A stretch of 64,000 nucleotides of DNA from Actinomycetota bacterium (GCA_009886115.1 VFJJ01000001.1:1-64000), one strand, 5' to 3'. Positions 35,457 to 45,643 are shown, numbered from the stretch's first letter. Notes: a model not told the origin generated them from the letters alone. Numbers and translations are program-made.

Positions 35457-36683
35457 ATGATTTCCGCCGCCGACTCGGCGCAACTCGTCGATGCGGGGCG
35501 CTACGCCCGCGAGGGGTATCCGCACGAGCTGTGGACCCGACTGCGGGCCGAGGCCCCGGTGGCGTACTGCGCTCCGCCGGGATATCGGCCGTTCTGGGCG
35601 ATCACCAAGCACGCCGACATCACGCAGATCGCGTCGCAGCCGCTGCGCTTCTCGAGCGCCCAGGGCATCGTCATCGGCCCGGCCGACGCTCCGATCGTGC
35701 CGTCCGACATGGTCGTCGCCATGGATCCACCGCGGCACGGACCCATGCGCAGGCTGACGAGCCGGCACTTCACGCCCCGGGCTGTGCGGGAACGGCGCGA
35801 CGAGGTCGAACGCATCGCAGTCGAGATCGTCGACGCCGCGGCCACCGGTGGAGCCATCCACGAGTGCGACTTCGTCGAGAGCATCGCCGCTCCGCTACCG
35901 ATCGCGGTCGTGTCACTGGTCCTCGGCGTGCCGAGCGCCGACTGGCAGCTGCTGTTCCGCTGGACCAACGAGGTGATCGGCAAGGACGATCCCGAGTTCC
36001 AGCTTCCGGGCGAGACGCCCGACCAAACCAGCATGCGGGCCCGCCGCGAGCTGCACGCCTACTTCGGGGCGCTCATCGAGCAGCGTCGCCGAGATCCGCA
36101 GGACGATCTCGTGAGCGAGCTGATCCGGGCCGAGATCGACGGCGAGCCACTCACCCGCTCGCAGCTCCTGTCGTACTGCGAGCTGATGGTGGAGGCGGGT
36201 AACGAGACCACCCGGAACGCGATCACGGGAGGTCTGCTGGCGTTCAGTGAGCACCGCGGTGAGTGGGAGAAGCTCCGCGACCACCCCGAGCTGCTCCCGG
36301 GCGCGGTCGAAGAGATCCTGCGCTGGGTCAGCCCGATCACCCACTTCACGCGCACTGCGACCGAAGACTGCGAGATCCGCGGCGAGAGGATCGGGGCGGG
36401 CGAGCAGGTGGCGCTGTTCTTCGCCTCCGCCAACCGCGACGAGGAGGTGTTCGACGATCCCTTCGCGTTCCGTATCGACCGCCATCCGAACCCGCACCTC
36501 GCGTTCGGCTTCGGCGAGCATCTGTGCCTGGGCGCACACGTCGCCCGTGTCGAGCTCGAGACGATCTTCCGCCACCTGCTCGCCCGGTTGGAGTGGTTCG
36601 AGGTCTCGGGTCCGGTGGAGCGGCTGAAGTCGGTGGTCAACGGCGGCGTCAAGCACCTGCCGCTCCGCTATCGCCTCACGTAG
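35457..36683 (+). CDS. Cytochrome P450
   Basis: A 408-residue P450, with the start at ATG 35457 (MISAADSAQLVDAGRYA, a typical beginning for this group); a TTG at 35421 would add 12 residues. Motifs: I-helix VEAGNETTRNA, EEILRW, heme loop FGFGEHLCLG with Cys357. A TTGACG at 35421 followed after 18 bases by GATGGT, six bases before the ATG, could be a leaderless promoter, but this is weak. It is followed by the amidohydrolase at 36829. Confidence 0.93.
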   Translation: MISAADSAQLVDAGRYAREGYPHELWTRLRAEAPVAYCAPPGYRPFWAITKHADITQIASQPLRFSSAQGIVIGPADAPIVPSDMVVAMDPPRHGPMRRLTSRHFTPRAVRERRDEVERIAVEIVDAAATGGAIHECDFVESIAAPLPIAVVSLVLGVPSADWQLLFRWTNEVIGKDDPEFQLPGETPDQTSMRARRELHAYFGALIEQRRRDPQDDLVSELIRAEIDGEPLTRSQLLSYCELMVEAGNETTRNAITGGLLAFSEHRGEWEKLRDHPELLPGAVEEILRWVSPITHFTRTATEDCEIRGERIGAGEQVALFFASANRDEEVFDDPFAFRIDRHPNPHLAFGFGEHLCLGAHVARVELETIFRHLLARLEWFEVSGPVERLKSVVNGGVKHLPLRYRLT

Positions 36684-36828
36684 CGCTCGGCCGGTGATGC
36701 TCCCGCCGTAGCGGTCGCTGCGACGACGGCGGTCCCGAGCGGTGTCGCGATGTGGCCGTGAGACCTACGATCTCGGGCCTGTGGCACGGGCGGCGTCGAT
36801 GGCCGGCGCACGACACGACGGGGGACAG

Positions 36829-38550
36829 GTGCTCGATCATCTCATCACGGGTGCGACCATCGTCGACGGCACGGGCGCGCCCCCAACCCGGGGCGACATC
36901 GGTGTCCGTGACGGCCGAGTGGTCGCCCTGGGCCGTGTCGACGAGCCCGCTCGGGAAGCGCTCGATGCCGACGGGCTGATGGTGTGCCCGGGCTTCATCG
37001 ACCCGCACACGCACTACGACGCGCAGCTCTTCTGGGACCCTGCCGGATCACCGTCGAACGTCCACGGTGTGACCTCGGTGATCGGGGGAAACTGCTCGTT
37101 CGGGCTGGCGCCACTGCGGCCGGAAGACGCCGCGTTCACGCGCAGCATGATGGCCCGGGTCGAAGGCATGCCGCTGGGCGCGCTCGAGACCGGCGTCCCG
37201 TGGAGCTGGGAGACCTTCGGCGGGTATCTCGATGCTCTCGAAGGCCGCATCGGCCTCAACGCCGGTTTCATCGCCGGGCATTCGGCCTTGCGCCGGTACG
37301 TGCTCGGCCCTGACGCCCACCTGACCGCCGCCGATGAGCACACGCTACCCGCGCTGCAAGCGGCACTTGGGGAAGCACTGGCGGCGGGAGCACTGGGATT
37401 GTCGACCGACATCTCGACAGCCCACATGGACGCCGACGGCAATCCCGTCCCCGCCAAGGGTGCAGGGCCCGACGAGCACCTCGCGCTGTGCGAGGTCGTG
37501 GGCCGGCATCCGGGCACGATGCTCTCGGGCATCTTCCAGGGTGGCAGCACTGGGTGGACCGATTTCGAGCTCGACCACCTGTCTCGCATGTCGGCGGTCG
37601 CCAACCGGGTGCTGAACTGGAACCTGCTCGTGGTCGATGCCGCGTTCCCCGAGCGCGTCGTGCAGCAGCTGTCGCTGTCGCGGCACGCTCGCACGCTCGG
37701 CGGGCGGGTCGTCGCCTTGCTGATGCCCACGATCGTTCCCATGACCATGAGCTTCGGCAGCTACTGCGCGCTGTTCCTCATCCCGGGTTGGCGCGAGGTC
37801 ATGGGCCTGCCGCTCGCCGATCGCATGCAGGCGCTGCGTAGCTCCGACACCCGCCGACGCTTGGCGATGGCGGCCAACGCCGAAGAAGCGGGCATGTTCC
37901 GTGTGCTCGGCAACTTCGCCGGGTACCGCATCGGCGACACGAACAGCGCAGCCAACGACGGCATGTCGGGCCGCGTCGTCGGCGACATCGCACGCGAGCG
38001 CGGGGTCGACCCGTTCGACGCGCTGATCGACGTCGTGCTGGCCGACGACCTCCGCACGGTGCTGTGGCCGCCGGCCTCTGGTGACGACGACGAGCACTGG
38101 GCGATCCGGGCCAGCGTCTGGAACGACGACGACGTGCTGATGGCGGGCTCCGACGCCGGTGCCCATCTCGACCGCATGTGCGGCGGGTCGTACCCGACCC
38201 AGTTCCTCGCCGAGTGCCTGCGGGGGCGCCAGTTCATGGCGGTCGAGCAGGCGGTCCACAACTTCACCGACAAGCCGGCGCGGCTGTTCGGCCTGCGCGA
38301 CCGCGGCCGCATCGCCCTTGGGGCGTTCGCCGATCTGGTGGTGTTCGATCCGGCGACGATCGGCGCGCAGCAGGCTCGGTTGGTGCACGACCTCCCGGGC
38401 GGCGCCGTTCGTCTCGTGGCCGGATCGACGGGAGTGCACCGCGTGCTCGTGAACGGCGTGGAGACCGTCCGCGACGGCGAGTCGACGGGCATGACGCCCG
38501 GCACGGTCCTGCGCTCGGGCGCCGACACCGACACGGTCACCGCGCGGTAG
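36829..38550 (+). CDS. D-aminoacylase-like amidohydrolase (COG3653)
   Basis: A 573-residue metal-dependent amidohydrolase; the GTG at 36829 follows GGGGA and begins directly with the composite strand LDHLITGATIVDGTG. Metal ligands are seen in PGFIDPHTHYDAQLFWDP, and the family segment GGNCSFGLAP follows. The C-terminus returns to the small beta-sandwich (GAFADLVVFDPATIG). It belongs with N-acyl-D-amino-acid deacylases in sequence, but members near P450 genes may hydrolyse other amides or lactams. Followed 198 bases later by the monooxygenase. Confidence 0.88.
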   Translation: MLDHLITGATIVDGTGAPPTRGDIGVRDGRVVALGRVDEPAREALDADGLMVCPGFIDPHTHYDAQLFWDPAGSPSNVHGVTSVIGGNCSFGLAPLRPEDAAFTRSMMARVEGMPLGALETGVPWSWETFGGYLDALEGRIGLNAGFIAGHSALRRYVLGPDAHLTAADEHTLPALQAALGEALAAGALGLSTDISTAHMDADGNPVPAKGAGPDEHLALCEVVGRHPGTMLSGIFQGGSTGWTDFELDHLSRMSAVANRVLNWNLLVVDAAFPERVVQQLSLSRHARTLGGRVVALLMPTIVPMTMSFGSYCALFLIPGWREVMGLPLADRMQALRSSDTRRRLAMAANAEEAGMFRVLGNFAGYRIGDTNSAANDGMSGRVVGDIARERGVDPFDALIDVVLADDLRTVLWPPASGDDDEHWAIRASVWNDDDVLMAGSDAGAHLDRMCGGSYPTQFLAECLRGRQFMAVEQAVHNFTDKPARLFGLRDRGRIALGAFADLVVFDPATIGAQQARLVHDLPGGAVRLVAGSTGVHRVLVNGVETVRDGESTGMTPGTVLRSGADTDTVTAR

Positions 38551-38748
38551 GCGTCGCCGGGTCGCCTGGTCGCCTGGGTGCGTCCCTCCGATCCCGATGA
38601 TCCCGGCGATCGATGCCGTTTCCGGGCCCGATCGGCCGGCTGATACGGAGCGGGGTTGGTGCCATCTGCGAGGGTGGAGCCGACGGCCACCTTCGATCGA
38701 CGGCAGGCATCCACCAGCAACGGCCTGAACGACAGGAGCAGATTCACG

Positions 38749-40635
38749 ATGGGTGCAGTTGTCGACGAAGCTTTCATCCGTCGGGCGGTCGAGCTGGCCG
38801 ACCTGACGGCCGTTCGGGTCGCGCTCTTCCAGGCCACAGGTGATCCCGAGCTCGCGGCGTTGGGGCCCGTCGCCCAGCTCGAAGCCGACGATCGTGAACG
38901 GTTGATCTCGAAGGCGGTGCGGTATCTCCACGACCTTCAGAGCCAGCCTCGCGGCGTCACACTTGAGACGCCGTCGGAAGACGAGCTGCGGCGCTTGATG
39001 GAGATGGCGACCGGCATCGTCATGACCGAGCAGGAGTTCCTGGCCCGGCGCGACCTGCCGGCGTTCGACGAGGTTCCGTGGAACTGTGACTGGACCGGCG
39101 GGAAGCCGGCGCTCCCCGAGGGCTTCCACGTCGCGATCGTCGGCGCCGGCTTCAGCGGGATCGCCGCCGCGGTCCAGCTCGAGCGGCTCGACATCCCCTA
39201 CACCATCTTCGAGCGACGCCACGAGGTCGGCGGCGTATGGAGCATCAACACCTACCCCGACGCCCGGGTCGACACGGCGAGCTCCACCTACGAGTACAAC
39301 TTCGAGAAGAACTACCCGTGGTCGGAGTACTTCGCCAAGCAGGCCGAGGTACGGGGGTACCTCGAGCACGTGGCCAAGACGCACGGCCTGTGGGACCACA
39401 TCTGCTTCAACAGCGACCTCACCGAGGCCCGGTTCCATGCCGATGGTTCCGTGTGGCACCTGCGCTTCGACCAGCCGGACGGGCCGAGCCTCGAGGTCGA
39501 AGCCAACGCCGTCATCAGCGCTGTCGGCGTCTTCGCCAATCCCAAGTTCGTCGAGTTCCCCGGGAGCGACCAGTTCGGCGGGCAGATCGTGCATCCGACG
39601 CAGTGGTCTCCGGCCTACGACATCGCCGGGAAGTCGGTTGCGGTCATCGGCAACGGTTCGACGGGTGTGCAGCTGGTGGCGCCGATCGCTCGGGAGGCGA
39701 GCCAGGTGTACGTGTTCCAGCGCACGCCGCAGTGGATCAGCCCGCGTCCCAAGTACGGAGCGCCCATCGAGCCGGAGGTCCGCTGGTTGCTCGACACCAT
39801 GCCCGGCTATTGGAACTGGTCGCGCTACGTGGCCACGTCGTCCCTGTTCGCCTCGCACGACTACATGATCGCCGACCCCGAGTGGCAGGCCGGTGGGGGC
39901 TTCGTCAACCCGAAGAACGACCAGATGCGCGCCGATCTCACGAAGTACATCAACGCACAGGTGGGTGGCCGAGCCGACCTCGTCGAGCAGCTCGTCCCCG
40001 ACTACGCGCCCATGACCCGGCGGCCCGTCGTCGACAACGGCTGGTACGCCGCGCTCACCCGCGACAACGTCGAGCTGGTCACCGAGGGCATCCGTGGCCT
40101 CACGCCGACCGGGATCGAGACCGAGGACGGCACCGTGCGCCCGGTCGATTTCGTCATCACCGCGACCGGCTTCGATGTCGTGAAGTTCCTGTGGCCGGCC
40201 GAGTACGTGGGCCTCGACGGTGCCCGCCTGCACGAGCAGTGGTCGAAGGACGGTCCTCGGGCGTATCTGGGCATGATGGTCCCCGACTTCCCGAACATGT
40301 TCATGCTCTACGGCCCGAACTCGCAGCCGGTCTCGGGGGGCACGTCGCTGCCGGCCTGGTACCAGATCTGGTCTCGCTACTCCGCCCGGTGCCTGGTGGC
40401 GATGCTCGAGGGTGGGTACTCGAAGGTGCAGGTCACCCGCGACGCCCACGATCGCTATAACGACGCACTCGATACCGAGGCTGCGAAGCTCGTGCTGCTC
40501 ACCGACACGGGGTCGGTCGACAAGAACTACTACGTCAACGACTTCGGACGGGTGCAGGTGAACTCGCCGTTCGAATCGCCGTACTTCTACGAGATGTGCT
40601 CGGCGCCCGACTGGAACGACCTCGAGCTCTCATAG
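38749..40635 (+). CDS. Flavin-containing Baeyer-Villiger-type monooxygenase
   Basis: A 628-residue flavoprotein, ATG 38749 with AGGAG. After a ~125-residue N-terminal extension comes the FAD loop VGAGFSG (131-137). The Baeyer-Villiger fingerprint FxGxxxHxxxW is exact at 276-286 (FGGQIVHPTQW), and the NADPH loop is GNGSTG (301-306). It should convert ketones to esters or lactones with NADPH and oxygen. The long N-terminal extension is typical of actinobacterial steroid- and cycloketone-type BVMOs. It sits between two amidohydrolases and near P450s, a plausible ketone-opening step. Confidence 0.93.
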   Translation: MGAVVDEAFIRRAVELADLTAVRVALFQATGDPELAALGPVAQLEADDRERLISKAVRYLHDLQSQPRGVTLETPSEDELRRLMEMATGIVMTEQEFLARRDLPAFDEVPWNCDWTGGKPALPEGFHVAIVGAGFSGIAAAVQLERLDIPYTIFERRHEVGGVWSINTYPDARVDTASSTYEYNFEKNYPWSEYFAKQAEVRGYLEHVAKTHGLWDHICFNSDLTEARFHADGSVWHLRFDQPDGPSLEVEANAVISAVGVFANPKFVEFPGSDQFGGQIVHPTQWSPAYDIAGKSVAVIGNGSTGVQLVAPIAREASQVYVFQRTPQWISPRPKYGAPIEPEVRWLLDTMPGYWNWSRYVATSSLFASHDYMIADPEWQAGGGFVNPKNDQMRADLTKYINAQVGGRADLVEQLVPDYAPMTRRPVVDNGWYAALTRDNVELVTEGIRGLTPTGIETEDGTVRPVDFVITATGFDVVKFLWPAEYVGLDGARLHEQWSKDGPRAYLGMMVPDFPNMFMLYGPNSQPVSGGTSLPAWYQIWSRYSARCLVAMLEGGYSKVQVTRDAHDRYNDALDTEAAKLVLLTDTGSVDKNYYVNDFGRVQVNSPFESPYFYEMCSAPDWNDLELS

Positions 40636-40720
40636 CACTGGCGGTCACCAGGGCGTGCATGGGACCCTGGCCGTCACCGGGCGGTCGTCGACGTGCCGCC
40701 CCCGGGGAAGGGACCAGACC

Positions 40721-41839
40721 ATGGCTGACACGAGGGTCGAGACCTATCGCGGCGCCACCTTCATTTCGGCCGATTCGCACGTCACCGAGCCGATCGAGCT
40801 CTACGCCGAGCGGGTCGACACCGAGTTCCGCGAGCGAGCGCCTCGGATCGAAGACCGCGATGGTTGGCGGACGCTGTTCGCCGAAGGTCTCGACCCCCGC
40901 AAGCTCATGTCGTCCGATCAGCTCATGACGGCGGTCGTCGGCGGCTACGACGTGGAGTCGCGCCAACGTGACCAGGCTCGCGACGGTGTGAGCGCCGAGG
41001 TGATCTTCCCGACGTTCGCCCTCCAGGCCTGTTTCGCATCGCCCGATCCGAAGCTCCAGATCCAACTCTGCCGGGCCTACAACGGCTGGTCGACCGACGT
41101 GTTCGCCGGCATAGCGAACCTCATCGCGGTCGGAGCCGTTCCGATGCTCGACATCGACGACGGCATCGCCGAGGCGCAGCACCTCGCCGCGTCGGGATGC
41201 CGGGCGCTCATGCTGCCGGCCAAGGTGATCGGCCGGCCGTACAACGATCCCGAGTACGACCGGTTCTGGGCCGTCGCCGAAGAGCTCGGCCTGCCGCTCA
41301 CCTTCCATTCGGGCACCGGCTACGAGCCACGGATCGTGCGGGGACCGGGTGGGGCCGTCGTCAACTACATCATGGGTGCACAGCTCGATGGCCCCATGGT
41401 GATGCTGTGCCTGGCTGCCGGAGGAGCGCTCGATCGCTTTCCCGGTCTGCGGATCGTCACCGTCGAGACCGGTGCCTCCTGGCTCGGCTGGATCATGACC
41501 CAGGCCGACTCGATCTACGTCGACCACGCCATGTACGCCCGTCCGAAGCTGTCGATGCTGCCGAGCGAGTTGATCAGGCGGCAGTGCTCGGCGACGTTCA
41601 TGTACGACCCGGTTGCCGTGCTGACCCGTCACGTCACCGGGACCGACACGCTGATGTGGGGCAACGACTACCCGCACCCCGAGGGCACCTGGCCCGAGTC
41701 GCAGCACCGCTGCGCCGACCAGTTCGACGGCATCTCCGATGCCGACCTCCAAGCAATCGCCAGCGGCAACGCGGCCCGGGTGTTCGGGTTCGACCTCGGT
41801 CAGTCCGATCCGACGGGCAGAGATGCCGGCCCGCGCTGA
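40721..41839 (+). CDS. Amidohydrolase family 2 (COG2159)
   Basis: A 372-residue metal-dependent hydrolase or decarboxylase; ATG 40721 with GGGGAAGGG before it. The metal-binding N-terminal motif appears as FISADSHVTEP (15-25), the central LTFHSGTGYEP, and the C-terminal LMWGNDYPHPEG near residue 310. It is 85 bases downstream of the monooxygenase and 14 bases before the DUF2237 gene, likely the same transcript. Confidence 0.9.
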   Translation: MADTRVETYRGATFISADSHVTEPIELYAERVDTEFRERAPRIEDRDGWRTLFAEGLDPRKLMSSDQLMTAVVGGYDVESRQRDQARDGVSAEVIFPTFALQACFASPDPKLQIQLCRAYNGWSTDVFAGIANLIAVGAVPMLDIDDGIAEAQHLAASGCRALMLPAKVIGRPYNDPEYDRFWAVAEELGLPLTFHSGTGYEPRIVRGPGGAVVNYIMGAQLDGPMVMLCLAAGGALDRFPGLRIVTVETGASWLGWIMTQADSIYVDHAMYARPKLSMLPSELIRRQCSATFMYDPVAVLTRHVTGTDTLMWGNDYPHPEGTWPESQHRCADQFDGISDADLQAIASGNAARVFGFDLGQSDPTGRDAGPR

Positions 41840-41853
41840 GCGATACTGGGACC

Positions 41854-42255
41854 GTGGCCGAACGAAACGTCATCGGGGGAGTGCTGGAGCCGTGCGGCAC
41901 CGATCCGGTGACGGGCTTCTACCGTGATGGGTGTTGCAGCACCGGCCCCGAAGACCGGGGCAGCCACACCATCTGCGGGGTGGTGACGGCCGAGTTCCTC
42001 GACCACCAGCGCCGCATCGGCAACGACCTGAGCACGCCCGCGCCGCAGTATCGCTTCCCAGGCCTCGTGCCCGGCGACCGCTGGTGCGTGACCGCTGCCA
42101 ACTGGTTGCGGGCGCATCGCGAGGGTTGTGCCTGCCCGGTCGTGCTGGCCTCGACCCACGAGCGGGCACTCGACATCGTCCCGCTCGAAGCGCTGCAACA
42201 GCACGCCGTCGACGTGCCCCCCGACCTGAGCGCGCTCGACGCCAGAGACGTGTGA
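41854..42255 (+). CDS. DUF2237 family protein
   Basis: A 133-residue protein, GTG start, matching DUF2237: NVIGGVLEPCGTDPVTGFYR, DGCCSTGPEDRGSHT, then the FPGLVPGDRWCVTAANW strand and a C-terminal VLASTHERALDIVPLEAL. Cys- and Asp-rich, cytosolic, function unknown. It starts 14 bases after the amidohydrolase stop; no strong ribosome site is visible, so coupling to the upstream gene is likely. Confidence 0.88.
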   Translation: MAERNVIGGVLEPCGTDPVTGFYRDGCCSTGPEDRGSHTICGVVTAEFLDHQRRIGNDLSTPAPQYRFPGLVPGDRWCVTAANWLRAHREGCACPVVLASTHERALDIVPLEALQQHAVDVPPDLSALDARDV

Positions 42256-42300
42256 GATGCCTGAGCATTGGTAGTCATGCGAGCGGATCGCCGGTCCCTG

Positions 42301-44613
42301 CTACTCGCTGTGGAGGGCCGCTCGAATCTCCTGATCGGGCTGGGGTGCAGCGCCGGAGCCGGCTTCGATCGTGACCTCGTGGATGACACCCGTCCACGGA
42401 AACGGGCAGACGTAGTCGTCGCACACCGGGAAGCCGCTGTCGTGGCCGATACGCAGGCCAGCGCCACCGTGCTGCCATGCGAAAGGAAGGGCGAGCGGGC
42501 TCGCGCCCGACGCGACGACAGCGCCGTCGCAGCGCAGGGTGAGCAGGGTGCCTTCGGGGCCCCGGTTCTCGAGGACGCAGTCGACGGTGTGGCGGCCCGG
42601 CGTGATGACCGTGGGGGAGTTGACGACGGTCGACTCGCCGGCGATGTTGATGGCGAACGCCGGGCGACCGTCGCGCACGTAGAGCGCGAACCCGCTCGTC
42701 CAGTCACCGAGCGCGCAGAGCACACCCTCGGCCGATGAGCCGGCATCGGTCCGGGCCGGCGACTCGGGCACGTCGACGGCGGCGGCGATTCTCCCGCCAC
42801 CGAAGAGCATCGGGACGCACTCGTCGTGCACCGGGCTGCCCCCCGGCCGGAAGGTGGCCCGCTGCGCCGCTGGGTACTGCGGCGTGATCATCGATCCGAG
42901 CCGGCCGATGAGCGAGTCGTCCATGGGCATCACCCCGTGCCGGCCCGCTTCCATCAGCCACAGCTCGCGGAGCTCGTCGAGCACCGCGGGGTGCTCGGCG
43001 GCCACGTCGGTGGCCTCGGTGAAGTCGCCGTCGAGCCGGAACAGCGCCCAGGTGTCGTCGGCGAACGTGCGGCTGCCGATCAGGAGCCGCTCCTCGTCGA
43101 GCACACCCTTCGACACGTGGTCGGTGGTGGCCTTCCATTCCCCGGCGATGATCGACCGTGAGCCGAGCATCTCGAAGTACTGCACGGCCCGCGGGTTCGG
43201 CGCGCCGGCATCGTCGAACGTGGGGACGAGCGACGCCCCGTGGACAGGCCGCTGCTCGATGCCGTCGATGTGCGACGGGGCCGCAACACCACAGGCGTCG
43301 AGGACGGTGGGCATGAGGTCGACGGCGTGGCAGATCTGGGGCCTCACCTTCCCTGCGCCGGCGGCCGCGATACCACGGGGCCAGTGGACGATGAGCGGGC
43401 TGCGCGTGCCGCCCAGCCACGTATAGCGCTTCCACAGCCGGAACGGGCTGTTGCCGGCCCACGCCCAGCCCCAGGCGTAGTGGCTGTACGAACGGTGGCC
43501 GCCCCATCCGTCGATCAGGCGCAGGTTGGCCTCGGCTGTCTCGGGCAGGCCCTGCGTGAAGCGGTGCTCGTTGAACGTCCCGTGCTGACCGCCCTCGGCG
43601 CTGGCGCCGTTGTCAGAGATGAACATCACGATGGTGTTGTCGAGCTGGCCGGTCTCGTCGAGGAACGTGAGCAGACGGCCGATCTGCGCGTCGGTGTGCG
43701 TGAGGAAGCCGGCATAGTTCTCGTACATCGCCGAATACAGGCGACGCTCGTCCGCCGGCAGGTCGTCCCATGCCGCGATCCACGGAGGCCGTTCCGTGAG
43801 CCGAGCCGTTGGCGGAACCACGCCCAGCGCTACCTGACGGGCGAACGTGTCATCGCGCCAGTGTTCCCAGCCCCGGTCGAAACGGCCGGCATACCGGTCG
43901 GCCCACCCGGGCGGGGTGTGGTGCGGAGCATGCATGGCGCCCGGAGCGAAGTACATGAAGAAGGGCTTGCCCGGCGCGGAATGCTGCTGGTCGACGATGC
44001 AACGGATCGCCGTGTCGGTGAGGTCCTCGGTGAGGTGGTAGCCGTCCTCGGGCCTCGCCGGCGGCTCGACGTAGTGGTTGTCGCGCACGAGGTTCGGCGC
44101 CCACTGGTTGGTGTCACCCTGCAGGAACCCGTAGTAGCGCTCGAAGCCGTAGCCGAGCGGCCAACGGTCGAACGGGCCGGCGTGCGAACGTTCCCCGCGG
44201 GGTACCAAATGCCACTTGCCGATCGCGAACGTGCTGTAGCCAGCGTCGCGGAGCACCCGGGGCAGGGTCCCCGCCGACTTCGGCGGCGCTCCGTCGTAAC
44301 CCGGAAAGGCCAGCGGCATGTCGACGAGGAACCCGACGCCCACGGAGTGGTGGTTGCGGCCCGTCATGAGACAGGCCCGGCTGGGCGAGCACAGCGCGGT
44401 CACATGGAATCGGTTGTAGCGCAGGCCGCCGGCGGCCAGCCGGTCGATGTGTGGCGTCTCGATGTCGGAGCCGAAGCAACCGACCTGGCCGTATCCGAGG
44501 TCGTCGAGCACGATGACGACGACGTTGGGCGCTCCCGGTGCGGGACGGGGCCGCCGGTCGGGGTACGGCTCGTGACGCACGACCGGTCGGGGCTGCTGGG
44601 CTGTCTCGGGCAT
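42301..44613 (-). CDS. Arylsulfatase-type sulfatase
   Basis: A 770-residue type I sulfatase. The metal-binding Asp pair is at 37-38 (VLDDLGYG), and the formylglycine precursor is Cys75 in CSPSR (75-79) followed by ACLMTGRNHHSVG. GKWH near 132 and SDNGAS near 333 complete the site. There is no signal peptide, so it is cytosolic. The ~200-residue C-terminal region is a beta-rich extension common in large actinobacterial arylsulfatases. Divergent from the SDR operon at 44766; it could release sulfated substrates feeding that operon. No sulfatase-modifying enzyme gene is in the window. Confidence 0.93.
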   Translation of the reverse strand: MPETAQQPRPVVRHEPYPDRRPRPAPGAPNVVVIVLDDLGYGQVGCFGSDIETPHIDRLAAGGLRYNRFHVTALCSPSRACLMTGRNHHSVGVGFLVDMPLAFPGYDGAPPKSAGTLPRVLRDAGYSTFAIGKWHLVPRGERSHAGPFDRWPLGYGFERYYGFLQGDTNQWAPNLVRDNHYVEPPARPEDGYHLTEDLTDTAIRCIVDQQHSAPGKPFFMYFAPGAMHAPHHTPPGWADRYAGRFDRGWEHWRDDTFARQVALGVVPPTARLTERPPWIAAWDDLPADERRLYSAMYENYAGFLTHTDAQIGRLLTFLDETGQLDNTIVMFISDNGASAEGGQHGTFNEHRFTQGLPETAEANLRLIDGWGGHRSYSHYAWGWAWAGNSPFRLWKRYTWLGGTRSPLIVHWPRGIAAAGAGKVRPQICHAVDLMPTVLDACGVAAPSHIDGIEQRPVHGASLVPTFDDAGAPNPRAVQYFEMLGSRSIIAGEWKATTDHVSKGVLDEERLLIGSRTFADDTWALFRLDGDFTEATDVAAEHPAVLDELRELWLMEAGRHGVMPMDDSLIGRLGSMITPQYPAAQRATFRPGGSPVHDECVPMLFGGGRIAAAVDVPESPARTDAGSSAEGVLCALGDWTSGFALYVRDGRPAFAINIAGESTVVNSPTVITPGRHTVDCVLENRGPEGTLLTLRCDGAVVASGASPLALPFAWQHGGAGLRIGHDSGFPVCDDYVCPFPWTGVIHEVTIEAGSGAAPQPDQEIRAALHSE

Positions 44614-44673
44614 GGCTTCACGCTACCGGCGGCAACGCCGTGATGGAGCGTGCGACCACCGCCTCTCGTGGTC

Positions 44674-44703
44674 CTGACAGGCCCGTCAAGACGTGAGTAG
44701 CGT
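44674..44703 (+). promoter_or_regulatory. Candidate promoter with overlapping operator-like repeat, SDR 44766
   Basis: CTGACA (44674-44679), an 18-base spacer, and TAGCGT (44698-44703) form a reasonable promoter. The -35 overlaps TGACAGGCCCGTCAAG (44675-44690), a TGAC-N6-GTCA inverted repeat also found before the phosphotransferase gene (50421) and the cyclase gene (57059). Confidence 0.45.
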
Positions 44704-44765
44704 CGGGCCGAAGGTGACGGGCGACGCTCCGGCACGACGCACTCCGCACAAGGGGACCACCGACC

Positions 44766-45569
44766 ATGACAGCCATCGACAGCCAACCGGTACCCGACTA
44801 TGCCTCACTTCTGCGCCTCGACGGGCGCAACCTGATCGTGGTCGGAGCCGGGCAGGGCATGGGCCGACAGTCGAGCCACGCGCTCACTCAGAACGGTGCA
44901 CGCGTGATGTGCGTCGACATCGATGAGCAGCGGGCGAAGGAGATCGCCGACGAGGTCGGAGGAATCCCCTTCAGCGGCGACATGACCCGTGACGCCGAGG
45001 TGCAGCGTCTCGTCGAGGCGGCCGCCGCCGCGTTCGACGGGCCCATCCACGGCTTCGTCGACATCGTCGGCATCGCCGAGTGGCACATGGTGACCGAGAC
45101 GCCCGAAGACTCGTGGGATCGCCAGTTCGACATCTGCCTCCGACACGCCTACCTGTTGAGCAAGCACGTGGGCAAGCACATGACCACCAACGGCACCAAG
45201 GGAACGATGGTCTTCATCGCTTCCGTGCACGGCCTCACTGCCTCGGTCAACCATGCCGCGTACGGCTGCGCGAAGGCCGGGATCATCTCGCTCGTCAAGA
45301 CCCTCGGTCACGAGCTGGGCCGCCAGGGGATCAGAGCCAACGCCATCGCCCCGGGCACGATCCTCACGCCCCGCATGGAGGCCGCGCTCGACGACGAGCG
45401 CATCGCCTACGCGGCGGCAAAGGCCCCCCTGAATCGGATCGGCGTCCCACCCGACATCGCGTCGGCCGCGCTGTTCCTCACGAGCGACCTCTCGTCGTAC
45501 ATCACCGGGCAGACCCTCGTGGTCGACGGGGGCGTCGTCATGGCCGACCCCTTCGGCGACATGCCCTGA
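44766..45569 (+). CDS. Short-chain dehydrogenase/reductase
   Basis: A 267-residue SDR. The cofactor loop is VGAGQGMG (26-33). The NNAG motif is replaced by DIVG; Ser153, Tyr166 and Lys170 (YGCAK) are intact. The C-terminus YITGQTLVVDGG is classical. ATG with AAGGGGA upstream. First gene of a plus-strand run (SDR, SDR, esterase, peroxiredoxin-like, acyl-CoA dehydrogenase). Confidence 0.9.
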   Translation: MTAIDSQPVPDYASLLRLDGRNLIVVGAGQGMGRQSSHALTQNGARVMCVDIDEQRAKEIADEVGGIPFSGDMTRDAEVQRLVEAAAAAFDGPIHGFVDIVGIAEWHMVTETPEDSWDRQFDICLRHAYLLSKHVGKHMTTNGTKGTMVFIASVHGLTASVNHAAYGCAKAGIISLVKTLGHELGRQGIRANAIAPGTILTPRMEAALDDERIAYAAAKAPLNRIGVPPDIASAALFLTSDLSSYITGQTLVVDGGVVMADPFGDMP

Positions 45570-45601
45570 AGGCGTGAGCCGACCCCCCGTACCACACACC
45601 G

Positions 45602-45643
45602 GGCCGCACACACCAGGCCGCACACACCAGGCCGCACACACCA
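45602..45643 (+). repeat. Three tandem copies of a 14-bp unit
   Basis: GGCCGCACACACCA repeated three times (45602-45615, 45616-45629, 45630-45643), with a decayed fourth copy before it, fills most of the gap between two SDR genes and ends 20 bases before the next ATG. Confidence 0.92.

Noticed and set aside
37345-40449. 1034-codon minus-strand open frame across the amidohydrolase and monooxygenase genes
   Set aside because: It is antisense to two clear genes with intact catalytic motifs, and its translation has no family-like segments; a high-GC artefact.
41840-41853. Leaderless promoter for DUF2237 (GATACT six bases before the GTG)
   Set aside because: No -35 box is visible and the gene is 14 bases after the amidohydrolase stop, so co-transcription is simpler.
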